64,000 nt of DNA from Actinomycetes bacterium (GTDB taxonomy: Bacteria; Actinomycetota; Acidimicrobiia; Acidimicrobiales; RAAP-2), in assembly GCA_021845725.1 (NCBI GenBank), contig JAJZVL010000002.1, forward strand, positions 27,435 through 91,434, in the 5' to 3' direction. The first letter of the stretch is position 1. Every line of letters begins with the position of its first letter. Position numbers and translations under genes: made by a program. The notes under the pieces are model-generated. The model was not told the DNA's origin. It saw only the letters and a list, made by a program, of their open reading frames with translations, and made no database searches. This document shows positions 1-8,448 of the stretch, piece by piece.

Positions 1-1131
1 GTTCACCAGCTCGAAGACGAGCCCCATCGCCGCTGCAGTGTCGAGATCGTCGTCCATGTGGGCGCAGAAGCGTGAGACCGCATCCTGGTCCACCCCGGCC
101 GGCGCGGCGGCGACCGAGTGCTCGCGCACGACTGGGCTGCCCATCGAGTCGGCCAGCGACAGCCGGCGCGCCAGCGCGTCGAGCCGGTCGAGTGCTTTCT
201 CCGCATCCGCGATCGTCTCGGGGGTCACCTCGATGGGCGACGAGTAGTGTGCACGCACGACGAGGAGCCGGTAGGCGCGAGCATCGCCGCGCTCGAGGAG
301 CTCGGCGATCGTCGTGAAGTTCTCGAGAGACTTCGACATCTTCTCGCCGCCGACCGTCACCCAGCCGTTGTGCAGCCAATGGTGGGCGAAGTCCTTCCCC
401 ACTGCGACGGCCTGGGCGCGCTCGTTCTCGTGGTGAGGGAAGATCAGGTCCTGGCCGCCGCCGTGCAGGTCGAAGCCCTCGCCGAGCAGGCTGAGCGACA
501 TCACGACGCACTCGGTGTGCCACCCAGGACGTCCCTCGCCCCAAGGGGAGGGCCACGTGGGCTCGCCGGGCTTGGCCTTCTTCCACAGGGCGAAGTCGAG
601 CGGCGAGCGCTTCTGCGCGGAGCTCTCCACGCGTGCCCCTGCTCGCAGCGACTCGAGCGGCTGGTGCGCGAGCAATCCATACCCGTCGATCGTGTCCACC
701 TGCAAGTAGACCCCATCGTCGGTCTCGTAGGCCGAGCCTCGGGCGACGAGCTCGGCGACGAGATCGACCATGCCCTGGATGTAGGCCGTCGCATGGGGCA
801 CGGCGGTCGGACGGAGCACCTCCAGGGCGTCCATGGCCTCCCACCATCGGGCCTCGTACTCGGCCGCGATCTCCGACTCCCGGCGCCCTTCCCGGGCCGC
901 GCGCTCGATGATGTGGTCGTCGATGTCGGTGACGTTGGAGACGTGCACCACGTCGAGCCCGGTGAACGTGAGGTACCGGCGCAGGACGTCGAAGACCAGC
1001 ATGAAGCGCCCGTGGCCAAGGTGCGGCACTTCGTAGACGGTCGGCCCGCAGACGTACATCGAGAAGCGGCCGGAGTCGCGCAGCGCCAACGGGCGGACCG
1101 AGCCGGTGGCCGTGTCGTGGAGCCGCAGCAT
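1..1131 (-). CDS. cysS: Cysteinyl-tRNA synthetase (or MshC-like paralogue), 3' end outside window
   Basis: Class I aminoacyl-tRNA synthetase that charges tRNA-Cys. The reading frame is open from ATG at 1131 to the window edge, so about 377 N-terminal residues are visible and the C-terminal part is missing. It shows the family start CGPTVYE with a zinc-ligand Cys, the HIGH-type motif HLGH at residues 37-40, a second metal-binding stretch around HTECVVMS and FPHHENE, and KMSKS followed by LEN. The related mycothiol ligase MshC shares these motifs, but the CysS-like KMSKSLEN context and length favour CysS. It is divergent from valS with only 20 bp between the start codons, so the two promoters must overlap the opposite gene or give leaderless mRNAs. 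Confidence 0.9.
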   Translation of the reverse strand, partial: MLRLHDTATGSVRPLALRDSGRFSMYVCGPTVYEVPHLGHGRFMLVFDVLRRYLTFTGLDVVHVSNVTDIDDHIIERAAREGRRESEIAAEYEARWWEAMDALEVLRPTAVPHATAYIQGMVDLVAELVARGSAYETDDGVYLQVDTIDGYGLLAHQPLESLRAGARVESSAQKRSPLDFALWKKAKPGEPTWPSPWGEGRPGWHTECVVMSLSLLGEGFDLHGGGQDLIFPHHENERAQAVAVGKDFAHHWLHNGWVTVGGEKMSKSLENFTTIAELLERGDARAYRLLVVRAHYSSPIEVTPETIADAEKALDRLDALARRLSLADSMGSPVVREHSVAAAPAGVDQDAVSRFCAHMDDDLDTAAAMGLVFELVN

Positions 1132-1151
1132 GAAGGTACGGTAACGCAGTC

Positions 1152-3887
1152 ATGTCCGCTCCGAGCGAAGAGCCCGAGACCACCCGGCCGTCACCCGACG
1201 AGACGCACGACACGCGCGCGGTGCCCGCGGTGCGCGCGGTGCGCATCCCGGACAAGCCGACCGTCGACGGCTTGGAGACGAAGTGGGGCGAGGTGTGGGA
1301 GGCGACCGGCACCTACCGGTTCGACGGGGACGCCCCCTCCGGGCGGGTCTTCGCCATCGACACGCCCCCTCCCACGGTGTCCGGCGCGCTCCACATCGGG
1401 CACGCGATGTCCTACACCCACACCGACGTCACCGCGAGGTTCCAGCGCATGCGCGGGAAGGCCGTGCTGTACCCGATGGGGTGGGACGACAACGGGCTCC
1501 CCACCGAGCGCCGAGTGCAGAACTACTTCGGCGTGCGCTGCGACCCCGACCTCCCCTATGACCCCGGGTTCGAGCCGCCGCCGCAGCCCGGCAAGGAGCT
1601 CCTCGCGATCTCCCGGCCGAATTTCGTCGAGCTCTGCCACCGCCTGACCGCCGAGGACGAGCGTGCCTTCGAGCACCTCTGGCGGACGCTGGGTCTCTCG
1701 GTGGACTGGAGCCGCACCTACACCACCATCGGAGACGTCGCGCGCAGGGCGTCTCAGCGGGCGTTCCTCCGCATGCTCGAACGCGGCGAGGTCTACCACC
1801 ACGAGGCCCCGACCCTCTGGGACGTCGACTTCGGCACGGCGGTCTCGCAAGCCGAGCTCGAAGACCGGGAACGTCCGGGCGCCTACCACCGGATCCGCTT
1901 CAGGCTGGTGGACCTCGACAGCCCCTCTTCGGTCGAGATCGAGACGACGCGGCCCGAGCTCCTCCCTGCCTGCGTGGCGCTTGTCGCGCACCCCGACGAC
2001 GCCCGCTACCGCCCGCTGTTCGGGCACACCGCGTCCACCCCGCTCTTCGGCGTGCACGTGCCTGTGCTCGCGCACCCGCTCGCCGACCCCGAGAAGGGGA
2101 CCGGGATCGCGATGGTCTGCACCTTCGGCGACACGACCGACATCGCGTGGTGGCGAGAGCTCGAGCTGCCCACGCGCACGGTGATCGGGCGCGACGGACG
2201 CCTCGAGCCCGTACCGTGGGGTGCCCCGGGCTGGGAGTCCGACGACCTCGACCGTGCGCTCAGCGCGTACGGCGAGCTGGTCGGCCGCACCGTCCGGCAG
2301 GCTCAGGAGCACATCGTGGAGCTCCTGGCCCGCTCGGGCGACCTCGTCGGAGAGCCCCGCCCGATCACCCACCCGGTCAAGTTCTACGAGAAAGGCGAGC
2401 ACCCCCTCGAGATCGTCTCGTCGCGCCAGTGGTTCGTGCGGACCCTGCGCCTGCGGGAGCGACTCCTGCGGCGCGGCGACGAGCTCCGGTGGCATCCCCC
2501 GTTCATGGCGCACCGCTACCGCGCGTGGGTCGAGGGCCTGAACAGCGACTGGAACATCAGCCGCCAGAGGTTCTTCGGGGTTCCATTCCCGGTGTGGTAC
2601 GCAGTCGATGACGACGGCACCGTGCGCTACGACGCGCCGCTGGTCCCCTCCGAGGGCTGCCTGCCCGTCGACCCTTCGACCGACGCCCCCGACGGCTGGG
2701 ACCCGGACCGGCGCGGCCAGCCCGGTGGGTTCGTTGGCGACCCCGACGTGATGGACACCTGGGCGACGTCGTCGCTCACGCCCATGATCGCAGGGGGATG
2801 GGAGGAAGACCCCGACCTCTTCGCCCGGGTCTTTCCCTTCGACCTGCGCCCGCAGGCGCACGAGATCATCAGGACCTGGCTCTTCTCCAGCGTGGTGCGC
2901 TCCGAGCTCGAGCTCGGGGTGCTCCCATGGACCGACGCCGCCATCTCCGGCTTCGTCGTGGACCCCGATCGAAAGAAAATGTCCAAGTCCAAGGGCAATG
3001 CGACGACGCCGCTGCCCTACCTCGAACGCCACGGGGCCGACGCCGTCCGCTACTGGGCGGCCAGCGGCAAGCTCGGCACCGACACCGCCCTCGACGAGGG
3101 ACAGATGAAGGTCGGGCGGCGCCTCGCGATCAAGATCCTCAACGCGTCGAAGTTCGTGCTCGGACGCGTGGGCGACGCAGGAGACGCAGACGGGACGGCA
3201 CACGCCGGGAAGGACGGTCAGCTGCTCGGCCCGCGCGTCACCGAGCCGATCGACCGGGACCTCCTGCGCCGACTCGGAGGCGTCGTCCAAGAGGCGACCA
3301 GCGCGCTCACCGGCTACGACCACTCGCGCGCGCTCGAAACGACCGAGAGCTTCTTCTGGTCGTTCTGCGACGACTACCTCGAGCTCGTGAAGCTTCGCTC
3401 CTACGGCGAGCCGGGCGACGCTGCGGCCGCTTCGGCGCGAACGACCCTCTCCCTCGCCCTGTCCGTGCAGCTCCGCCTCTTCGCTCCCTTCCTCCCGTAC
3501 GTCACCGAGGAGGTCTGGAGCTGGTGGCAGACGGGCTCGGTCCATCTCGAGCCCTGGCCGGACGTCTCCGTGGAGCTCGCACCGCTCGTACGCAGCGCCA
3601 AGCGCGAACCCGGTCACGACGAGGCGGTCATCGACTGGGGCGAGGCCCCGGTGCTCGACGACGTCTCGGCCGTCCTGGCAGCGGTCCGCAAGGAGAAGAC
3701 CACCCAGAAGAGGTCGATGCGGGCACGGGTTGCCAGCCTCACGGTGGTCGACCGCGCGGAGCGCCTGGAGCGCCTGCGCTCGGCACGCAGCGATCTTCTC
3801 GATGCCGGCGGCGTCGAGCCCGGCGGGCTCGTCCTGGAAGAGGGCGAGCCTTCGTCGATATCGGTCGTCCTCGACTCCAGCGCGTAG
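1152..3887 (+). CDS. valS: Valyl-tRNA synthetase, type 2
   Basis: Charges tRNA-Val; cytoplasmic class I synthetase with editing domain. The 911-residue product has HIGH (residues 81-84), the WDDNGLPTERR stretch typical of the actinobacterial/archaeal-like type 2 ValS, and KMSKSKGN near residue 609. The C-terminus ends soon after the anticodon-binding domain, without the long terminal coiled coil of type 1 ValS. ATG 1152 is chosen because it is the first start in frame and lies 20 bp from the divergent cysS start. No clear Shine-Dalgarno is visible. A 941-codon antisense open frame across this gene is a composition artefact. Confidence 0.96.
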   Translation: MSAPSEEPETTRPSPDETHDTRAVPAVRAVRIPDKPTVDGLETKWGEVWEATGTYRFDGDAPSGRVFAIDTPPPTVSGALHIGHAMSYTHTDVTARFQRMRGKAVLYPMGWDDNGLPTERRVQNYFGVRCDPDLPYDPGFEPPPQPGKELLAISRPNFVELCHRLTAEDERAFEHLWRTLGLSVDWSRTYTTIGDVARRASQRAFLRMLERGEVYHHEAPTLWDVDFGTAVSQAELEDRERPGAYHRIRFRLVDLDSPSSVEIETTRPELLPACVALVAHPDDARYRPLFGHTASTPLFGVHVPVLAHPLADPEKGTGIAMVCTFGDTTDIAWWRELELPTRTVIGRDGRLEPVPWGAPGWESDDLDRALSAYGELVGRTVRQAQEHIVELLARSGDLVGEPRPITHPVKFYEKGEHPLEIVSSRQWFVRTLRLRERLLRRGDELRWHPPFMAHRYRAWVEGLNSDWNISRQRFFGVPFPVWYAVDDDGTVRYDAPLVPSEGCLPVDPSTDAPDGWDPDRRGQPGGFVGDPDVMDTWATSSLTPMIAGGWEEDPDLFARVFPFDLRPQAHEIIRTWLFSSVVRSELELGVLPWTDAAISGFVVDPDRKKMSKSKGNATTPLPYLERHGADAVRYWAASGKLGTDTALDEGQMKVGRRLAIKILNASKFVLGRVGDAGDADGTAHAGKDGQLLGPRVTEPIDRDLLRRLGGVVQEATSALTGYDHSRALETTESFFWSFCDDYLELVKLRSYGEPGDAAAASARTTLSLALSVQLRLFAPFLPYVTEEVWSWWQTGSVHLEPWPDVSVELAPLVRSAKREPGHDEAVIDWGEAPVLDDVSAVLAAVRKEKTTQKRSMRARVASLTVVDRAERLERLRSARSDLLDAGGVEPGGLVLEEGEPSSISVVLDSSA

Positions 3888-4125
3888 GGTTCCCATGGGG
3901 GCTCCCTCGGCGAACGCAGGGCCGGACCTCGGCATGTGGGCGAGCGGGGATGCGGGACTGGGGTATAGGAGTGACCTGCGGAGGACTCGCCCATGAGCAG
4001 TCGAGGTTGCACGCACGCGTCAGTGGCCAAGGCTCGCCCTCGCGGCGTTTCCGCCACGCGGGTCCCGAAGCGGCCCGCGTCGGAAGAACCGAGGTAAGAG
4101 GACGAGGTAAAGGAGCGGTAACCGA

Positions 4126-4479
4126 ATGGACCAGACCTTCAAGATCGGGGACGAGGAGGCCGACGGCATCCCGGTCGTCTCGCCGGCCGGCGAGATCGAC
4201 GTCGCCACCGCGCCACCGCTGCGCGACCGTCTGCAGGCGCTCAGCGCCTCGGGCAAGCCGACCGTCGTCGTGAACCTCCTCGGGGTCACCTTTCTCGACT
4301 CCACCGCGCTCGGGGTGCTGGTTGCCGCGCTCAAGCGCAGCCGCGAGGCCGGCGGCGACCTCCCCCTCGTCATCGACGAGCCGCGCATCCTGAGGGTGTT
4401 CGAGATCACCGGCCTGACCGGCGTCTTCTCGATCTTCGGGAGCGTCGGAGCAGCGCTCGAGAGCGTGAGGCGCACATGA
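4126..4479 (+). CDS. STAS-domain anti-sigma factor antagonist (RsbV/SpoIIAA type)
   Basis: Small 117-residue STAS protein expected to bind the anti-sigma factor encoded next and free the sigma factor. It keeps the phosphorylatable serine context FLDSTALGVLV near residues 56-66, so it should still be a phospho-switch. AAAGGAG at 4109-4115 is a good ribosome binding site for ATG 4126. The stop overlaps the next start (ATGA), giving translational coupling in a STAS/anti-sigma/sigma operon. A GGGTAT hexamer at 3961-3966 in the 238-bp upstream region resembles a SigB/SigF-type -10, but no convincing -35 accompanies it. Confidence 0.9.
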   Translation: MDQTFKIGDEEADGIPVVSPAGEIDVATAPPLRDRLQALSASGKPTVVVNLLGVTFLDSTALGVLVAALKRSREAGGDLPLVIDEPRILRVFEITGLTGVFSIFGSVGAALESVRRT

Positions 4480-4880
4480 GCGAGCGAAAGGCGGGCACCA
4501 TCTCGGTCGAGCTCTCGATCCCGGTCCAGGCCGACCTCGTCGTGCTCGCGCGGCTGGCGGCCGCGACGCTCGCAAGTCGCGCCGGGTTCGGGGTCGAAGA
4601 CATCGAGGACCTGCGGCTGGCGGTCGAGGAGCTGTGCCTCTCGCTCGTCGAAGGGCGCGAGGACGGCAGGCTCCATCTGAGCTACGAATGCGAAGGTGAC
4701 GCGATCGAGGTGGCCTGCTGGTACGAGGACGACCACATGGCGAGCAGCGCGCGCCGGACGACAGCGGACGACCTTTCATTGAAGATCCTCGACGCACTCG
4801 TCGACGAGCACGGCCACCGGCTCCGGGATGGGCGCACCGGTGCCTGGTTGCGCAAGCGTCGATCCGACAGGGCGGTTTGA
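4476..4880 (+). CDS. RsbW-like anti-sigma factor with eroded ATP-binding motifs
   Basis: 134-residue protein between a STAS antagonist and a SigF-family sigma factor, so by position and length it is the anti-sigma factor. The helix DLRLAVEELCLSLVEG aligns with the GHKL N-box, but the metal-binding Asn of the E-x3-N motif is Ser. The glycine-rich G1 and G2 boxes are not recognisable either: the expected G2 region reads DLSLKILDALVDE. It may therefore bind sigma and STAS partners without being an active kinase. Family assignment rests on gene order as much as on sequence. Confidence 0.75.
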   Translation: MSERKAGTISVELSIPVQADLVVLARLAAATLASRAGFGVEDIEDLRLAVEELCLSLVEGREDGRLHLSYECEGDAIEVACWYEDDHMASSARRTTADDLSLKILDALVDEHGHRLRDGRTGAWLRKRRSDRAV

Positions 4881-4887
4881 CGATGAC

Positions 4888-5724
4888 ATGTTGACGGACG
4901 AGGCACCCAGCCAGGGGGATGGCACGAAGGCACTGTTCTTCGAGCTCGCCGCCAGCCGAGACCCTGCAGTCCGGGACCGGCTCGTCACCGCGCACCTCGG
5001 GCTCGCCCACCAGCTCGCGCGCCGCTACGTCAACCGTGGGGAGCCGTACGAGGACCTGGTGCAGGTGGCATCCCTCGCCATCGTGAAGTCGGTCGACCGT
5101 TTCGACCCACATCGGGGCATCGAGTTCACGACCTTCGCGACGCGCACGGTGATCGGAGAGCTGAAGCGCCACTTCCGAGACAAGGGGTGGGCGGTCCGGG
5201 CCCCGCGCCGGGTGCAAGAGCTCTACCTCGAGCTCGGCAAGGCGACCGAGACGCTCTCGCAACAGCTCGGTCGCTCCCCGACCGTGAGCGAGCTCGCCAC
5301 GGCCACGGGCGCGACGGAAGAAGCCGTTCTCGAGGCGCTCGAAGCCGGCCAGGGGTACCGAACGGCCTCGATCGACGCGACCGGACGCAACGAGGAGCCG
5401 CTCGCCTCCCACCTCGGCGGAGAGGACGCCTCGCTCGGCGCCATCGAAGACCGCGAGCTCCTCGCGCCGGCCCTTTCCGCGCTTGCGCCGCGTGAGCAGC
5501 TGATCCTCCAGCTTCGCTTCGCCTACGGCCTCACCCAGTCGGAGATCGCCGCTCGAGTCGGCATCAGCCAGATGCACGTCTCGCGGCTCCTCGCCGCAAG
5601 CCTGAAGCGACTGCGTTCGAGCGTCACCGAGGCCGGCGCCGGCTCCACCGATCGGGACGGACAGGCGGAGCCCGAGGTGCACAGAGCGTGTACTCCGGCG
5701 CACGAGGGCCGCGCCGCGTCATGA
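4888..5724 (+). CDS. RNA polymerase sigma factor, SigB/SigF/SigG family
   Basis: 278-residue group 3 sigma factor. Region 2 is visible (LARRYVNRGEPYEDLVQVA, then a FDPHRGIEFTTFATRTVIGE core), followed by region 3 and a region 4 helix-turn-helix (LSALAPREQLILQLRF and GLTQSEIAARVGISQMHVSR). The frame is open back to GTG 4828 inside the anti-sigma gene. ATG 4888 is preferred because it lies 7 bp after the upstream stop and starts just before the conserved region. It is the effector of the operon and probably directs general-stress transcription. Confidence 0.93.
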   Translation: MLTDEAPSQGDGTKALFFELAASRDPAVRDRLVTAHLGLAHQLARRYVNRGEPYEDLVQVASLAIVKSVDRFDPHRGIEFTTFATRTVIGELKRHFRDKGWAVRAPRRVQELYLELGKATETLSQQLGRSPTVSELATATGATEEAVLEALEAGQGYRTASIDATGRNEEPLASHLGGEDASLGAIEDRELLAPALSALAPREQLILQLRFAYGLTQSEIAARVGISQMHVSRLLAASLKRLRSSVTEAGAGSTDRDGQAEPEVHRACTPAHEGRAAS

Positions 5725-5813
5725 TCCCCGGTCACCGTGTGCGGGCCGCCAGGGTGCCCGGGAGCACCTCCCAATAGCGTCGAGCCGCCGCCCCGGGCAA
5801 GTTCGAGTAGTAG

Positions 5814-5915
5814 ATGCTCCCCGAGCTCGAGACCAGCTCCGAACCGGCGCTGGCACACGACGCGTCCACCAACGCGCTGATCCGGCGCTACCGAGCACTC
5901 GAGCAGCACGGCTGA
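5814..5915 (+). pseudogene. Remnant of the 3' end of a glucose-6-phosphate isomerase gene
   Basis: The frame from 5814 to the stop at 5913-5915 encodes [23 protein letters not shown]. This matches the C-terminus of the intact pgi at 58735-60372 ([23 protein letters not shown]) over about 30 residues. In-frame TAG codons at 5808 and 5811 and loss of similarity upstream show that only the tail survives. It sits immediately before gnd, as the intact pgi sits immediately before the second gnd. I read it as the scar of a lost pgi copy after duplication of a pgi-gnd module. Confidence 0.85.
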
Positions 5916-5995
5916 AGGTCGGCGCCGCCCCTCGCAGCTGGCACGGCTCCCGGGGCGCCGGGCGACCTCGGTGGTGCCCGGCGTAGGGTGGCGTC

Positions 5996-7033
5996 ATGGC
6001 CACGAAGAACCCGATGCAGCTCGGCATGGTCGGCCTCGGCAGGATGGGCGCCAATCTGGTCCGACGCCTGATCCGAGACGGTCACCGCACCGTCGTCTTC
6101 GACGTCGACCCCCGCGCCGTCGAGGCGCTCGAGCCGGACGGTGCGACGGGTGCGTCCTCGCTCGCCGATCTCGCAGCCAAGCTCGACCCGCCGCGTGCGG
6201 TGTGGCTCATGCTGCCTGCGGCCATCGTGGGCTCGGCGCTCGACGAGCTCACCGACACGCTGGAACCCGGCGACACGGTGATCGACGGAGGAAACTCCTA
6301 CTACCGCGACGACATCGCTCGAGCGAAGGCGCTCTCAGGACGCGGCATCCACTTCGTCGACTGCGGGACGAGCGGCGGGGTGTGGGGGCTCGAGCGTGGC
6401 TACTGCCTCATGATCGGCGGCGAGGACGCCCCGGTTCGCAGGCTCGACCCGATCTTCAAGACGATCGCCCCGGGTCGCGCCAGTGCTCCGCTCACGCCCG
6501 GCAGATCGCGCGAGGACGGGACGGCGCCCGACGGCTACCTCCACTGCGGACCGAGCGGCGCGGGCCACTTCGTGAAGATGGTCCACAACGGCATCGAGTA
6601 CGCGATGATGGCCGGCATCGCCGAGGGACTGAGCATCATCGGGCACGCCGACGCGGGCACGAAGCCCCAGGAGACCGACGCGGAGACCGCGCCGCTGCGC
6701 GATCCCGAGGCGTACCGCTACTCGATCGACATCGCGGAGGTGGCAGAGGTGTGGCGGCGAGGTTCGGTCGTCGGGTCGTGGCTGCTCGACCTCGTGGCGG
6801 ACGCGCTCGCACGAACAACCGAGCTCGCGCAGTTCGCCGGCCGCGTGTCGGACTCGGGGGAGGGCCGCTGGACGGTGCTCGCCGCGGTCGACGAGGGGGT
6901 GCCGGCGCCCGTGATCACTGCATCGCTCTTCGAGCGGTTCGAGTCACGCAGCCGCGGAGAGCTCACGGGAAAGCTCCTCTCTGCGATGCGCAGCGAGTTC
7001 GGCGGTCACGCCGAGAAGCCTGCTGGACCGTAG
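5996..7033 (+). CDS. gnd: 6-phosphogluconate dehydrogenase (decarboxylating), short type, copy 1
   Basis: Oxidises and decarboxylates 6-phosphogluconate to ribulose 5-phosphate. The 345-residue product is the short GntZ/YqeC-like form. It has the N-terminal nucleotide-binding GLGRMGANLVRRL, GGNSYYRDD, the substrate-loop CGTSGG and the catalytic-lysine stretch GHFVKMVHNGIEYAMM. It is very close to the second copy at 60372-61403. It is followed 8 bp later by pgl, so lactone hydrolysis and the next oxidation are co-encoded. Short-type enzymes are often NAD-dependent, but the cofactor cannot be decided here. Confidence 0.94.
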   Translation: MATKNPMQLGMVGLGRMGANLVRRLIRDGHRTVVFDVDPRAVEALEPDGATGASSLADLAAKLDPPRAVWLMLPAAIVGSALDELTDTLEPGDTVIDGGNSYYRDDIARAKALSGRGIHFVDCGTSGGVWGLERGYCLMIGGEDAPVRRLDPIFKTIAPGRASAPLTPGRSREDGTAPDGYLHCGPSGAGHFVKMVHNGIEYAMMAGIAEGLSIIGHADAGTKPQETDAETAPLRDPEAYRYSIDIAEVAEVWRRGSVVGSWLLDLVADALARTTELAQFAGRVSDSGEGRWTVLAAVDEGVPAPVITASLFERFESRSRGELTGKLLSAMRSEFGGHAEKPAGP

Positions 7034-7041
7034 GCCCGCCC

Positions 7042-7713
7042 GTGCACCACGAGCTGATCGTCTTCGACGACCTCGGCGCGCTCTCCAGGGCCGCTGCCCG
7101 CTCCGTGGTCGACCTCGCCCACGAAGCGGTCGTCCAGGACGGCACGTTCCATTTCGCCGTGAGCGGCGGTACGACGCCCTGGCAGATGTTCGCCGTGCTG
7201 GTCACCTTGGACATGCCCTGGGAGCGCACGGTCATCTGGCAGGTCGACGAGCGCGTCGCGCCCGGAGACGACCCCGACCGCAATCTCGCGCACTTGCGCG
7301 AGGCGCTGGGAGACGAGGCGGCGACGGTGCGCCCGATGCCAGTGGAGGATGCCGATCTCGATGCCGCCGCCGCCCGCTACGGGGCTGCGCTGCCCCAGCA
7401 GCTGCACCTGGTGCACCTCGGCCTCGGCCCGGACGGCCACACGGCGTCCCTCGTCCCGACAGACCCCGTCCTCTCGGTGCAGGACCTCCCGGTAGCGCTC
7501 ACCGCAGCCGCGTACAAAGGCCGGCGGCGCATGACGCTCACCTACCCGGGGATCAAGCGTGCTCGTCGCCTGCTGTGGCTCATCAGCGGCCCCGACAAGC
7601 GCTGGGCTCTCGAAAAGCTTCTCGCATCAGACCCCTCGATCCCCGCAGGGCGAGTGGAGGCAGGGTCGTCGGTCGTCATGGCCGACCGCCCCGCGGCGCC
7701 AGGCAACGCCTGA
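7042..7713 (+). CDS. pgl: 6-phosphogluconolactonase
   Basis: Hydrolyses 6-phosphogluconolactone to 6-phosphogluconate. The 223-residue product starts at GTG 7042, 8 bp after the gnd stop. It has the DevB/NagB-fold signatures VSGGTTPW, WQVDERVAP..DPDRN and LGLGPDGHTASL. A longer open frame running back through gnd is a shadow. It converges on rpiA with a 5-bp gap between stops. It is the only intact pgl in the window; the equivalent position in the second module holds just a 34-codon remnant. Confidence 0.94.
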   Translation: MHHELIVFDDLGALSRAAARSVVDLAHEAVVQDGTFHFAVSGGTTPWQMFAVLVTLDMPWERTVIWQVDERVAPGDDPDRNLAHLREALGDEAATVRPMPVEDADLDAAAARYGAALPQQLHLVHLGLGPDGHTASLVPTDPVLSVQDLPVALTAAAYKGRRRMTLTYPGIKRARRLLWLISGPDKRWALEKLLASDPSIPAGRVEAGSSVVMADRPAAPGNA

Positions 7714-7718
7714 CCTGA

Positions 7719-8390
7719 TCACCACCCGCCGCCCCCGGGATGCACCCTCTCGGCGCGCCCGCCCCGGCCCACGATCACCTCGCTGACCATCTCGGGAGGG
7801 AACAGGCCGTGCTCCACCACTCCCAGGACCCCGCGCAGCGTGCGGGCCAGCCATTGCGGGTCGTCCACGGCACCCAGGTAGTCGCAGATGACGCCATGGT
7901 CGGGGCTCCGTCCAGCGTCGCGCCTGCGGACCGGCCCGACGGCCTCGAGCCGGCGGAGCGTGGAGGCCAGACCGAAGGCGACCAGCTCGAGGGGCACGGG
8001 CGGACGGAGCGCGCGAACCAGCTTCGACGAGTCCACGATCACGACGAAGCGGTCAGCAGCTGATGCCACGAGCTTCTCACGGGTGTGGGCGCCACCACCA
8101 CCCTTCACGAGCCACCCGTCCGGTGCGACCTCGTCGGCTCCGTCGATGGCGATGTCGAGGTGCAAGAGCGAGGAGAACCGCTCGACTCGCAGGCCGGCCT
8201 CCCGAGCCAGGACCTCGGTGCGCGGCGAGGTCACGGCGCAGCGAACGTCCAGGGAGCGGGCGGCCAGCGCCGGCACGAGGTACGCGACGGTCGTGCCGGT
8301 CCCGAGCCCGACGGACATCCCGTCCTCGACCAGCTCTGCCGCGGCCTGCGCCGCGGCACGCTTTTCGTGTTCTGCCGTGGTCACAGCCAT
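7719..8390 (-). CDS. rpiA: Ribose-5-phosphate isomerase A, copy 1
   Basis: Interconverts ribose 5-phosphate and ribulose 5-phosphate. The 223-residue protein shows the phosphate loop GLGTGTT, the catalytic DGADE and KGGGGAHTREK, and VVEHGLFPPEM near the C-terminus. ATG 8390 is chosen because its N-terminus aligns with the second RpiA at 61496-62149 (both ELVEDGM/DLVEDGM before the phosphate loop). It is the last gene of a minus-strand glgP-glgX-rpiA run, 58 bp after glgX. The C-terminus ends in a Gly-rich tail absent from copy 2. Confidence 0.94.
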   Translation of the reverse strand: MAVTTAEHEKRAAAQAAAELVEDGMSVGLGTGTTVAYLVPALAARSLDVRCAVTSPRTEVLAREAGLRVERFSSLLHLDIAIDGADEVAPDGWLVKGGGGAHTREKLVASAADRFVVIVDSSKLVRALRPPVPLELVAFGLASTLRRLEAVGPVRRRDAGRSPDHGVICDYLGAVDDPQWLARTLRGVLGVVEHGLFPPEMVSEVIVGRGGRAERVHPGGGGW

Positions 8391-8448
8391 CCATTGTCCC
8401 GTGCCCCCGGAGGGACGCCGGGGACGGGAACCGGCCGAAGAGTGCCCA

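Noticed and set aside
1191..4016. 941-codon open frame antisense to valS
   Set aside because: No domain or plausible start signal; fully explained by the codon bias of valS.
5753..5768. GGTGC-CCGGGA-GCACC hairpin after the sigma factor gene as a terminator
   Set aside because: Five-base stem and no T-run; such hairpins occur by chance in this composition.
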